DNA of 17,596 nt from assembly GCA_964602995.1 (NCBI GenBank), contig CAZRTM010000092.1:1-17596 (forward strand). The letters are read 5' to 3'. Positions 7,503 to 14,654 of this stretch are shown piece after piece (the first letter of the stretch is position 1; each line of letters begins with the position of its first letter). The DNA is from JAAYYY01 sp964602995 (GTDB taxonomy: Bacteria; Chloroflexota; Anaerolineae; Promineifilales; Promineifilaceae). The translations under genes and the position numbers were made by a program. The notes under the pieces were generated by a model. That model saw only the letters and a program-made list of their open reading frames with translations, was not told where the DNA came from and did no database searches.

Positions 7503-7530
7503 ATTGTAGCGATCGTTTTTCAACTGTCAA
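7503..7530 (-). promoter_or_regulatory. Sigma-70-type promoter of the znuACB-zur operon
   Basis: Read on the minus strand, a consensus -35 TTGACA (7530-7525) is followed by 16 bases and a -10 TACAAT (7508-7503). The predicted start is near 7496, inside the second operator, leaving a leader of about 38 bases before the GTG of znuA. Both hexamers are near consensus, so this should be a strong promoter that relies on repression. Confidence 0.75.
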
Positions 7531-7547
7531 TTAGTTCACGCAGTGGT

Positions 7548-7701
7548 GATTTGGCAAAGGGTGCGTTTCACATGAGTTGGACTTATCGCTCGGGCCGGTC
7601 TCCCGACCGCGCCCGCCGCTCTCATGCAGACAGGTGGCTCGGTCAGGAGACCGGCCACAGCGCTCATCACAACTGAAATGAAACACACCCTTTGGCAAAT
7701 C
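7548..7701. mobile_element. MITE-like or REP-like hairpin element with 32-bp terminal inverted repeats
   Basis: The two 32-base ends (7548-7579 and 7670-7701) are inverted copies with only a few mismatches; the left end begins GATTTGGCAAAGGGTG. Inside them a second, stronger inverted repeat pairs 7593-7609 with 7640-7656: GGCCGGTCTCC matches GGAGACCGGCC exactly, and 16 of 17 positions pair overall. The two pairs share almost the same centre, so the element can fold into one long stem. It has no coding capacity and I find no certain target-site duplication. A non-autonomous transposon remnant or a REP-type repeat is likely; copies elsewhere in the genome would be needed to prove it. Confidence 0.6.
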
Positions 7702-7718
7702 GCTTTTCATAATGCAAA
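7696..7718. repeat. Direct repeat copy 1 at the right end of the hairpin element
   Basis: The 23 bases starting CAAATCGCTTTTCATAA recur at 7867-7889 with 20 of 23 identical. Copy 1 begins in the right terminal repeat of the hairpin element and runs into its flank. Confidence 0.55.
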
Positions 7719-7857
7719 GAATGACAAGTTGCTCGTAGACCTCTAGGAACTGGCCTGGAGCTGTAGCTCTGAGACAGATGAGGAGAATGTAAGCGGGTGG
7801 GTGGGGAACTGGGTCCGGCGCGTGCTATCTGGCGTTGTTCTGAATTATAGTTGTATA

Positions 7858-7889
7858 GCGATTTGCCAAATCGCTTTACATAACGTAAA
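7858..7889. repeat. 8-1-8 palindrome plus direct repeat copy 2, possible element footprint
   Basis: GCGATTTGCCAAATCGC (7858-7874) is a perfect 8-1-8 palindrome made of the same outer bases as the ends of the hairpin element (GATTTG and CAAATC) abutted around one base. The 23 bases from 7867 to 7889 repeat copy 1. This looks like the two tips of such an element joined with the middle missing, as after excision or deletion; this is inference. Confidence 0.45.
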
Positions 7890-7903
7890 TCCTGAATTAC
7901 AAT
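7875..7903 (+). promoter_or_regulatory. Sigma-70-type promoter for the SanA/YdcF-like gene
   Basis: TTTACA (7875-7880), a 17-base spacer and TACAAT (7898-7903) form a near-consensus promoter about 95 bases upstream of the ATG at 7998. The -35 element lies inside the second copy of the direct repeat, so the repeat seems to supply part of the promoter. Confidence 0.65.
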
Positions 7904-7997
7904 GATGGCGATCACTGTTAGTGGAAGGCTTGAGGAGCGCAGGCTGTCCGGCAATGGCCCGGAGCAATCGAGCGCGTGCCTCCTTTCGAGAAAGTAG

Positions 7998-8663
7998 ATG
8001 GCAACACAGAAAGAGAAAGGAAGTGGACGTTGGCGAAAAGGGTGCTTGCTCTTCCTGGCTGTGGCAGTGGTTCTGGCCGCTTTGCCGTTTCTCTGGCGTA
8101 GCTGGGTGGAATCCCATTATGGGCGGCACATTGTGGAGCCGGAGGAGCTGGCGCCGCGGCGTGTGGCCATCGTCTTTGGAGCCGCTGTTTACCGCAATGG
8201 ACGCCTTAGCCCCATGCTGCGCGACCGTGTGGAGACGGCAATCAGCCTCTACGAGGAGGGGCTTGTCGATTACCTGCTGTTCAGCGGCGACAACCAGACA
8301 CTTGAGTATAACGAACCGGGGAGCATGATGGCCTATGCTATCGAGCGAGGTGTGCCCGAAGAGGCGATTCAGCCCGATTACGGCGGACGGCGCACTTATG
8401 ATACCTGTTATCGCGCGCGCCACATTTTCCAGGTGGATAGCGCTGTGCTGGTCACGCAGAGTTTCCACCTGCCACGCGCCCTTTACACTTGCGACAGCCT
8501 GGGTTTGGATGCCGTGGGTGTCTCGGCGGACCGTCGCCAATACCACCCGCGCACGCTGGCCTGGCAACGCAACCGCGAGCTTGCCGCCCTCGTGCGCGCC
8601 TTTGTAGACGCCACTCTGCAACCCCCGCCGCCGGTGTTAGGGGAGCCGATTCCGATTTCGTAA
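7998..8663 (+). CDS. SanA/YdcF-like DUF218 membrane-anchored protein
   Basis: The 221-residue product has one N-terminal membrane segment (about 15-34, GCLLFLAVAVVLAALPFLW) and an exterior DUF218 domain. Family features are AIVFGAAVYRNGRLSPMLRDR near the start of the domain, YLLFSGDN, NEPGSMMAYAIERGVP, the GGRRTYDTCYRARHIF segment and VTQSFHLPRALY. The pattern is nearer SanA than ElyC. SanA-type proteins affect envelope permeability and vancomycin sensitivity in Escherichia coli; their biochemical activity is poorly known. The ATG at 7998 follows a weak GAGAAAG. It is the only complete plus-strand gene in the window and is convergent with the GT39-like gene, from which 47 bases separate it. 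Confidence 0.88.
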   Translation: MATQKEKGSGRWRKGCLLFLAVAVVLAALPFLWRSWVESHYGRHIVEPEELAPRRVAIVFGAAVYRNGRLSPMLRDRVETAISLYEEGLVDYLLFSGDNQTLEYNEPGSMMAYAIERGVPEEAIQPDYGGRRTYDTCYRARHIFQVDSAVLVTQSFHLPRALYTCDSLGLDAVGVSADRRQYHPRTLAWQRNRELAALVRAFVDATLQPPPPVLGEPIPIS

Positions 8664-8693
8664 GTGGTCTACGGCCGACTGGTCACTTTTCGC

Positions 8694-8719
8694 CACGAAT
8701 TTCACGAATTTTACGAATT
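8694..8719. repeat. Short tandem ACGAATT repeat over the 3' end of the GT39-like gene
   Basis: Three copies of ACGAATT are spaced by 9 bases (CACGAATTT, CACGAATTTT, ACGAATTA). The last copy overlaps the stop codon (8711-8713) and the final codons of the GT39-like gene, encoding its Asn-Ser end. It sits between two convergent genes. It is not a hairpin, so it is not a classical terminator. Confidence 0.5.
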
Positions 8720-10240
8720 ATTTTTACGTTTATAGATCTCGATTTGTTGCCCGTTGCGGTCGAGGGTCTGGATGAAGTTGAACTCCTGCCGCAGATAGCG
8801 GCGGAAGCGTTCGTAGTCGTCGAGATTGACAAAATGGTGGGCAACGGGATCGCCGCCCTCTACATGGAGTAACACCATCTGCACATCGTATGCTTCAATC
8901 TGTTTCAGGATAAGCTCAGTGGTGATGATACCAGTTTCGATCTGCGCGCCGGCGATGATGGATGCCTCGTAAATCGATGGGCGGTCAGCCAGGAAATTGA
9001 TCGTGGCATAGTCGGCCAGAACGGTGTCGGAAGGTTCGGTCAGTTGTGCAACATAGTGTGCCAGTGGCCAGGTGTCATTATCCGTGCGGATGCTGAGTTT
9101 GGGAATGGAGGGTAGGGAGGTAAAGAGAGCGAACAGGAAGAAGATAGCGACGACGAGTGGGAAGTAACGAAAAATGTTGGACTGGCTTTTTTCGATCTGT
9201 TTGAGGCTACAATCAATCTGCCAGGCTAGCAAGATGGCCAATGTGGGGATCAAAAAGAGAAAGTAGCGGATGTGAAGTGGGCGCGTGATCAGAAAGAAGA
9301 CAAGGAGGGTTGCGAGTTGCCATAGGAGGATACGCAACAACGGTGGTGAGTCGGAAGCTGATTTGCGGTTCAGCAACAGGAGCGGGCCAAGGAAGAAGAA
9401 CGCGGGGGCCGACACGAGGAGTAGCAAATATGCCAGTATGTTGCGCCCAACAAGATGTAAGAGGGTTATGTCCTGATCCATAGTTGCATGGTGGCCGAAT
9501 GCTTCCCCGTAGTAAAAGCCAAGCTGACCATAGAGGATGATGGAAACGACAACACTGCTCAGGATGAAGGGAAGGGCAAAGGCCAGCCCGTCTTTGACTG
9601 TGCATGATCGGTTGTGCCGGTCTTTCCACAGGCGTTCGCCGAAATATAGCGCCAGGCCAATAACGGGGAAGACGCCAAACAGTTTCCACAGAACGGCGCA
9701 CCCATAACAAAGCCCTGCGATGATCCACCATCGCCGCTGCTGGCGGTGGACGGCCAGCAGTACAGCAGCAAGGCCAGCCATCTCCCACCCCAACATCATG
9801 GCGTCGGGCCGATAGATGCGCGCCTGCTCGTAGAGAATGCCGTCGGTAAGGATGAATACCGTGGCCAGTGTTGCGATTCGCCAGTTCCAGGTGAGGCCGA
9901 GAGCGACGGCAAGGAAAGCGGCGCCTAGGAGAGGTGGTATGACGGAGAGTAGGCGCAGGGCGGTGGGAGAGCGTCCGGCAAGGTCGATAACCTGGCGACC
10001 TGCGAGCAGAAAGAGGGGCTGGTTCTCGGCGATGAAATCAACGCCTGGCTGCCGGCCCTCATATAGCTGCCACGCTTCGTAGAATGCGGCGCCTTCATCG
10101 TCGTGCATGAGCGACCCGCCCAGATTGAAAGTGTAGAGGAGGGTGAAGCCAGCCAGGACGACGCATAACAGGATGCGAAGTTGCGTAGTGTCTGCCTTCT
10201 CATTTACTCTATAAGCGCTCTTATGCTCAATAATCTCCAC
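8711..10240 (-). CDS. GT39/PMT-family membrane glycosyltransferase
   Basis: The 509-residue product has an N-terminal membrane helix (about 22-38), then the acidic motif MHDDEG with Asp47, Asp48 and Glu49 in the first outer loop, the hallmark of GT-C enzymes that use polyprenyl-phosphate sugars. About ten further helices follow. The segment EQARIYRPDAMMLGWEM fits the second loop of this family. The final 130 residues (about 375-509) form a small outer domain. The start is a GTG at 10240 supported by AGGAG nine bases upstream, which overlaps the end of the preceding gene. It probably adds a sugar to a surface lipid or protein; acceptor and donor cannot be read from the sequence. It pairs with the 658-residue protein in one transcription unit. 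Confidence 0.85.
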   Translation of the reverse strand: MEIIEHKSAYRVNEKADTTQLRILLCVVLAGFTLLYTFNLGGSLMHDDEGAAFYEAWQLYEGRQPGVDFIAENQPLFLLAGRQVIDLAGRSPTALRLLSVIPPLLGAAFLAVALGLTWNWRIATLATVFILTDGILYEQARIYRPDAMMLGWEMAGLAAVLLAVHRQQRRWWIIAGLCYGCAVLWKLFGVFPVIGLALYFGERLWKDRHNRSCTVKDGLAFALPFILSSVVVSIILYGQLGFYYGEAFGHHATMDQDITLLHLVGRNILAYLLLLVSAPAFFFLGPLLLLNRKSASDSPPLLRILLWQLATLLVFFLITRPLHIRYFLFLIPTLAILLAWQIDCSLKQIEKSQSNIFRYFPLVVAIFFLFALFTSLPSIPKLSIRTDNDTWPLAHYVAQLTEPSDTVLADYATINFLADRPSIYEASIIAGAQIETGIITTELILKQIEAYDVQMVLLHVEGGDPVAHHFVNLDDYERFRRYLRQEFNFIQTLDRNGQQIEIYKRKNNS

Positions 10241-10246
10241 GATTGC

Positions 10247-12223
10247 TTACTCCTGCGCCAGTGCCTGTGCTGAACATTGCAAAACATAGAGGTCACCGCT
10301 TTCAAACAGCCTCGCTTCTGTATCGATCTGTTCCAGAACAAAGTGCTGGCGGTTCTTGATCGTTGGATAGGTCAGGGAGTGATAAGGTTCAAAGAAGACA
10401 TAGGATTCAGCGAGGACAGCAGGGCCGTAGTCACGCCGGTTGACGACAAAAACGTCTACGCCGTGATTGCGACAGAATGCTTCTACGTCGCTCACATCCT
10501 CAGCGTAGTAGGCCAGAATTGATGCAGAGATGGCGTGTATATTGAGTGGGCGATCGCAACTGAACAGCACCTGGCGTTTTGAATAGAGGGGGACGCCATC
10601 AAGCAGACAGGGAGCACCACCAACCAGGGTATCCTCAGGTAGCGTTTCGAGAAAGCGGTACAGTTCTCGTTCAGCCGGGGGAGGATTATAAAAATCGCGC
10701 TCCAAGGCTTCGATGTATAGGGGAGCAACAAGCAGAAATATCACGCCCAAAACCCTCCACTGAGTTGTAGACGGAGCGAAGACGTGAGGTTCTTGCCTGT
10801 ATTCCTTTTCATAGTTTGCGCGAGAACGGTTGCGATTGATAGCGGTAAGGAGGACCAGAATCGTGCAGAGTACGACGAGCGTCACGCGCATTTCTGTGCT
10901 TCGCCAGAGCGGCGCTGTGTCCCCGTTACCGGACACCAGAAGGGCCAGGGCTGTGGCGAGTAAGGCGATGAGGAGCAGGGGCCATGTTAAGTTATGGCTG
11001 TGCGTTTTGAGCCAGGCGGCGGCAATGTGCAGCGCTTCTTCGCCATTCAGGGCGATGAAAAACAGCAGGAGGAGAATGAAGGTGGCCTGTGTATAGCGGC
11101 TTGGTAGATAAAGGGGAAAGGCGGACGTGGCCAAAAACCCCAGCCACGCCAGAGAGAAGTTGAAAATGCTGGCATAAAAGAGGTTGTTCAGGATCGAGGG
11201 AAAGGGCCGCGCCCGGCGTCCACGAATGAGCCAGATAGCCAGCGCTAAAGCTCCCAGCATTACCATGTGGAAGGCGTCTGTATGACCGCTGGCGAAACCG
11301 CCACGCCCCCATATAGGGAAAAGGTGAAAGATCTGCCAACGCCCATGCCGCCCGAATGCTGCGTCGGTGAGGCTGTGTTGGCCTTCGCTAATCAATTCTG
11401 TGGCGCTGGTCTGTGTTGCTTCGGCAAGTGTAATGAGCTTTGGTGACATGGTAACCAGCACCAGAATGCTTGCCAGAAACAGTGGCGCCAGAGGTTTCCA
11501 AATGATTCGGGGTCTCCAGAGCTTTACGCCGCGTTCTAGTAAAGAAAAGCCGTAAGTTACTGCTCCCAATGGAAATAGTGGTGCGTAGATGACGCCGCCA
11601 AGAAACACGAAGAGTGCTGCCCAGCCGTATCGCTTCTGCATTAAATAGTAAATCAGGCCCAGGATTATGGGCATCGAGAATGAGCGCTGGAGGCCGCCGG
11701 TTACCGAAATAGCACTGTGGGAAGCGAGGTTTATCACCATAAAGGCGAACGCCAGAGCAAAGGCGGTTCCCCTGTCGCTGAGCTGCTCGCCTATACGATA
11801 GATAAAATAGACGGAGGCCAGTAAGAGGGGAAAGATCAGCAATTTGCTGAAAAGAAGGGGATCCACGATGGGGCTGGCAAACATGAACAACAGCCCATAG
11901 CCAGGGCTTGCTATCGCGTAATCCATTGTCCAGTCGCCGAGGTTAAATCGAACGATGTGATTGTCTATATAAGGGTCGCCCTGAAAGAGGTCAGGGTTCT
12001 CGAACAGTCGTACCCAGTATAAGTTGCGGAAATCCTCTTCGACTTGAAAAGGATCGAGAATGCGTGGCGCCTGTGCCCAGACGGCAAAAGCAGTTGCGAT
12101 GACAAGGGCAAGAAGCAAGTAATAGTTCTGGACGAGCAATTTCCCAGGGCCGACTCTATCGAGTTTGGCTGGGATTGTGTCTGGGTGGTTGTGAATGCCT
12201 GAGACAAGATTTTCTGGTTTCAA
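10247..12223 (-). CDS. Large multi-spanning membrane protein, probable GT-C glycosyltransferase
   Basis: The 658-residue product begins with a soluble stretch, then a membrane helix (about 34-52). The first outer loop contains VEEDFRNLYW with Glu62, Glu63 and Asp64, placed as the catalytic acidic motif of GT-C enzymes. Ten or more helices follow, up to about residue 510. The C-terminal outer domain (about 520-658) carries several Cys residues (APCLLDG, LFSCDRP, EAFCRNHG, VLQCSAQ). I do not recognise a specific named family, so the glycosyltransferase role rests on topology and neighbours. The start is a TTG at 12223, supported by AGGAG eight bases upstream; there is no better in-frame start. 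Its stop lies six bases before the GTG of the GT39-like gene. Confidence 0.75.
   Translation of the reverse strand: MKPENLVSGIHNHPDTIPAKLDRVGPGKLLVQNYYLLLALVIATAFAVWAQAPRILDPFQVEEDFRNLYWVRLFENPDLFQGDPYIDNHIVRFNLGDWTMDYAIASPGYGLLFMFASPIVDPLLFSKLLIFPLLLASVYFIYRIGEQLSDRGTAFALAFAFMVINLASHSAISVTGGLQRSFSMPIILGLIYYLMQKRYGWAALFVFLGGVIYAPLFPLGAVTYGFSLLERGVKLWRPRIIWKPLAPLFLASILVLVTMSPKLITLAEATQTSATELISEGQHSLTDAAFGRHGRWQIFHLFPIWGRGGFASGHTDAFHMVMLGALALAIWLIRGRRARPFPSILNNLFYASIFNFSLAWLGFLATSAFPLYLPSRYTQATFILLLLFFIALNGEEALHIAAAWLKTHSHNLTWPLLLIALLATALALLVSGNGDTAPLWRSTEMRVTLVVLCTILVLLTAINRNRSRANYEKEYRQEPHVFAPSTTQWRVLGVIFLLVAPLYIEALERDFYNPPPAERELYRFLETLPEDTLVGGAPCLLDGVPLYSKRQVLFSCDRPLNIHAISASILAYYAEDVSDVEAFCRNHGVDVFVVNRRDYGPAVLAESYVFFEPYHSLTYPTIKNRQHFVLEQIDTEARLFESGDLYVLQCSAQALAQE
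10250..10254 (-). promoter_or_regulatory. Ribosome binding site AGGAG for the GTG start at 10240
   Basis: AGGAG lies nine bases before the GTG and is itself part of the last codons (CAG GAG TAA) of the 658-residue gene, so termination and reinitiation are coupled. It decides in favour of the GTG start. Confidence 0.75.
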
Positions 12224-12231
12224 CGCTTACG

Positions 12232-12236
12232 CTCCT
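12232..12236 (-). promoter_or_regulatory. Ribosome binding site AGGAG for the TTG start at 12223
   Basis: AGGAG lies eight bases before the rare TTG start; no in-frame ATG or GTG nearby has a comparable site. Confidence 0.72.
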
Positions 12237-12564
12237 GAGGCGATGCGGAAAATGTCAAGGTTGGTAAATGATGCGCTCCAGCCTGAATCGGGGGAGTGCT
12301 TTATTCACTTAACCAACTCATATATGTATACAAGATTGTCGCACAACTCGTACTGTTTTATAAGGCGAAGGGGAGGCTGTGGGCATGAAGAAGAAAGCAT
12401 GTAGATCGTTTTCAAGTTCCAAGTAACTCTAGAAAGGGATAGGCAAGCCAGCCAGGATATTCCCGGCAAAGACCGATACAGTAAGCCTAAACCCCATTCT
12501 GGCCACCAAGTTCCAAAGACGGCTTTGTCGCGAGTTGCAGCAACAGAAGCGGCCCCATCGTTGC

Positions 12565-12702
12565 TTAAACCATAGTAAAGCGAGACATGAAGTGGCGGTC
12601 TGCTTCAAGGGTATAGGTGCGGAGTAGCGTAGCTACTAGCAGTATGCTTGTCACCCTCAAAAGAAATCTCTGCTCCGTTTTCAGCACAAATCTTTTTCCC
12701 AT
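12565..12702 (-). pseudogene. Relic of a GT39-like gene, N-terminal 45 codons
   Basis: From an ATG at 12702 the frame gives 45 residues: a short basic head (MGKRFVLKTEQRF), one hydrophobic helix (VTSILLVATLLRTYTLEA) and DRHFMSRFTMV, then TAA. A first helix ending in an LLR-x-Y-x-L-x-A/D pattern followed by a charged outer loop is how GT39/PMT-like proteins begin, and three such genes lie in this window. The frame ends where the acidic catalytic loop should come. It has no clear Shine-Dalgarno site. Chance or a genuine small membrane protein are alternatives. Confidence 0.35.
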
Positions 12703-12835
12703 GTCTATTATTGACCAAAAGCAAGCAACGTTTTGGCCTTCCCTGCGACTGTACTAACAGTAGTTTCAAGCTGGGTAGGCCCGATCAAAACGAATATCGG
12801 CCTCGCTAGTTAAAGTAAGGATAGCAGGCCGGTCA

Positions 12836-13849
12836 TTATGATTCGCCCGATTGAGACTGAGAGACCGCTGCAATATGGCCTTGAGGTATCGTGCTCACAA
12901 GATTCTTGCCGAGCCAAACGGAGCATAAGAGGCCAGTTAGGACAATTACCAATGTTGCTACGATACGGTCAATCCCAACTGCGATTAGTGTAATACCGAT
13001 ATCGATACCCATTAAGTGCGCCGTCGCAGTTACAAGAACTTCCTGAACACCTAAGCCGCCGGGAGCAATGCTCACTATTTGCGTTAACATTGCCGCTGCG
13101 GCAAAGAGCAGACAGTAGCTAAGTGGGACCTCCTGGGACATTAAGCGAAAGGCAAGCCAGAACCGTACAGCCAATTTGATCACAGTAAGTAAGTGGAGTG
13201 CATAAAGACGACTCACTAGCGGTCTTGGGAAGTTCAGAAGCTCCTTTCCCATCTGGAGTTGTTTAAGACGCTTGCGCCATCTAGCTCGAGGCGAACGGAG
13301 TGGTAAAGGCAACCATGGCATAAACGCTAAGGCTATCATTCCGGCGAAACTCAAAGTCAGCGGCCAGGGAGGCATTATTGACTGAGAGGCTGTCACATAA
13401 AGGAGGGAAACGATTCCAATAGCACCGCTTGCCGAGGTGGCTAGTATGAACAGGCCAACCGTTGCTCCAAGAAAGCGAGTATACGATAATTGATATCGCC
13501 GCTTAAGATAAATGCCTTTGGTTACCATACCCCCAGCTAACGGAAGTTGATTAGCAAATGAGTTAGCGAACCCAAGGGCAAGACTTTCTCCAAGAGATAC
13601 TGGTGCTTGTAACCAGCGATATAGATAATAGTTCTGAATACCGTGTTCGGGGACTAGTACGACGCCCATTAGGACAAGGACTATTTCGGGCGATATTTGA
13701 AGAAGATTTCGATATCGCCATGCATTTGGATATAGATACCAGACTGCCATCACCAAAAGCAGCGCTGCGAAGAGAAGACTCAAAAGGATCTTTGCATGTG
13801 AAGTTCCTCTTTGAATCACAATCGGTAAATTGATAGATTCCTTTTTCAT
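12836..13849 (-). CDS. AglD/MprF-type flippase-domain membrane protein (LPG_synthase_TM family)
   Basis: The 337-residue product has about eight membrane helices. The early ANSFANQLPLAGGMVTKGIY segment and the late SIAPGGLGVQEVLV segment are signatures of the lysylphosphatidylglycerol-synthase transmembrane family (UPF0104), also found in archaeal AglD and in many sugar clusters. The first corresponds to the family's N-x-x-P-G-G-G-like loop and the second to the P-G-G-x-G-x-x-E motif. Members act in moving or modifying lipid-linked substrates; the soluble aminoacyl transferase domain of MprF is absent. The ATG at 13849 is clear, though its Shine-Dalgarno site is weak. It is the last gene of the four-gene minus-strand glycan cluster, 61 bases after the methyltransferase. 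Codons are less GC-rich than in genes left of 12 kb. Confidence 0.88.
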   Translation of the reverse strand: MKKESINLPIVIQRGTSHAKILLSLLFAALLLVMAVWYLYPNAWRYRNLLQISPEIVLVLMGVVLVPEHGIQNYYLYRWLQAPVSLGESLALGFANSFANQLPLAGGMVTKGIYLKRRYQLSYTRFLGATVGLFILATSASGAIGIVSLLYVTASQSIMPPWPLTLSFAGMIALAFMPWLPLPLRSPRARWRKRLKQLQMGKELLNFPRPLVSRLYALHLLTVIKLAVRFWLAFRLMSQEVPLSYCLLFAAAAMLTQIVSIAPGGLGVQEVLVTATAHLMGIDIGITLIAVGIDRIVATLVIVLTGLLCSVWLGKNLVSTIPQGHIAAVSQSQSGES

Positions 13850-13910
13850 CTAAAGTCTTTGAAGTTCTACTCGAAAACAGAGTCAGTACCGATTGGGCTG
13901 ATAGAGCGCT

Positions 13911-14643
13911 TCAATTCGGTCGTGCCTGAGTAACCAGAATGTGACCAACCCAATCCATCAGGTGTCTCAATCGGCGTTCAAGTGGTAAGAGAAGATGAAG
14001 GAAAGGTACAATTAATCGATCTGGTAACCGGTAGCGGCCTTTACCAAAGGGAGGGAAGAACCACAAACCGATCCACATGCTTGGATTGAATCTCGCTTTC
14101 AGTAGTTGCTCCCTTAGACTCCACTTAGTCGACCATCGATCATAAGGCTGATCTCCGGAAGTTAAATCTCGGCGAAGAATGATTCTACCCATGTAGCGAG
14201 CGATCCCGTAAAAGGAAACCCAGTTCGGAGTACTAAGGATTAGTTGTCCGCTTGGTTGGATAATGCGACGAAATTCGGACAAGGCCTGATCGGCTTTCCG
14301 GACGTGTTCGATAACCTCGCTACACACAATTGTCTTGAAAGCCTTCTTTCTGAACGGCAGACGAGCAGCATCAGCTACAACATACAAGTGCTCCGGACTG
14401 AGACGCCTGGTATCTTGAAGGGCCAGATGAGAAATGTCAATTCCGATCGCTTTTGCTTCAAGGGGGATAATAGTTAGTTCATTATTCGATCCACAACCTA
14501 CGACCAGATAAGGCTCGTTGGTACCAACCATTAACGCTCTCAGTAACCTTTGACGCTCTTNNNNNNNNNNTCAGTGCATTTTCACCAGATAGAATCTCTT
14601 GGTGCCACTTATCATAGAATTCGATGTCGCTACTTATTCCCAT
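13911..14643 (-). CDS. Class I SAM-dependent methyltransferase, interrupted by an assembly gap
   Basis: The Rossmann methyltransferase motifs are plain: YLVVGCGSN (motif I), GIDIS, VVADAARLPF (motif II), CSEVIEHV and LILSTPN, as in UbiE/Methyltransf_11 proteins of sugar clusters. The last 80 residues are basic and amphipathic, perhaps membrane-associated. The coding frame continues right of the first in-frame ATG (14531) to the run of Ns. On the other side an ATG at 14643, with AAGGA six bases upstream, begins MGISSDIEFYDKWHQEI and runs into the gap. The gene therefore spans it. One base before and two after the gap share a codon, so the true missing length must be a multiple of three, not ten; zero would give a smooth ENALKERQRLLRAL join. 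Confidence 0.85.
14561..14570. other. Assembly gap (ten Ns) inside the methyltransferase gene
   Basis: Ten Ns mark a scaffold join of unknown real length. The reading frames on each side fit one methyltransferase only if the missing length is zero or a multiple of three. Confidence 0.97.
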
Positions 14644-14649
14644 GGTTGT

Positions 14650-14654
14650 TCCTT
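14650..14654 (-). promoter_or_regulatory. Ribosome binding site AAGGA for the methyltransferase start at 14643
   Basis: AAGGA lies six bases before the ATG and overlaps the TAA stop of the upstream GT4 gene (14655-14653). It identifies the true start across the gap and shows tight coupling of the two genes. Confidence 0.7.

Larger units (their letters stand above)
7507..7997. other. Gene-free region between divergent znuA and the SanA-like gene
   Basis: No supportable coding frame is seen in this 490-base stretch; the frames crossing it lack family features. It holds the znuA promoter -35 side, a 154-bp hairpin element, a related small palindrome with a direct repeat, and the forward promoter of the next gene, each listed separately. 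The part from about 7719 to 7855 shows nothing I can name. Confidence 0.6.
12224..12835. other. Gene-poor 612-base region with decayed coding traces
   Basis: No intact gene is supportable here. Read on the minus strand, 12702-12565 encodes a short GT39-like beginning, listed as a pseudogene. Open stretches in two other minus frames cover much of 12300-12640 but lack starts and known motifs. This is what a decayed gene with several frameshifts would look like, or chance. I found no convincing promoter for the 658-residue gene within it. Confidence 0.5.

Noticed and set aside
7473..7889. Possible CRISPR array because of several repeats in this intergenic region
   Set aside because: The repeats differ in type and length, there are no regular spacers, and no cas genes are present.
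7845..8621. Long minus-strand frame opposite the SanA-like gene (258 codons)
   Set aside because: It is the antisense of a gene with clear DUF218 motifs and has no recognisable domain.
12385..12426. Thirteen-residue plus-strand frame MKKKACRSFSSSK preceded by GGGGAGG
   Set aside because: Too short to judge, no promoter seen, and the purine-rich leader can be chance; no support from neighbouring genes.
12623..12637. Small inverted repeat AGTAGC-GTA-GCTACT
   Set aside because: It is short, has no T-run after it and falls in the helix-coding part of the decayed frame, so it is most likely chance.
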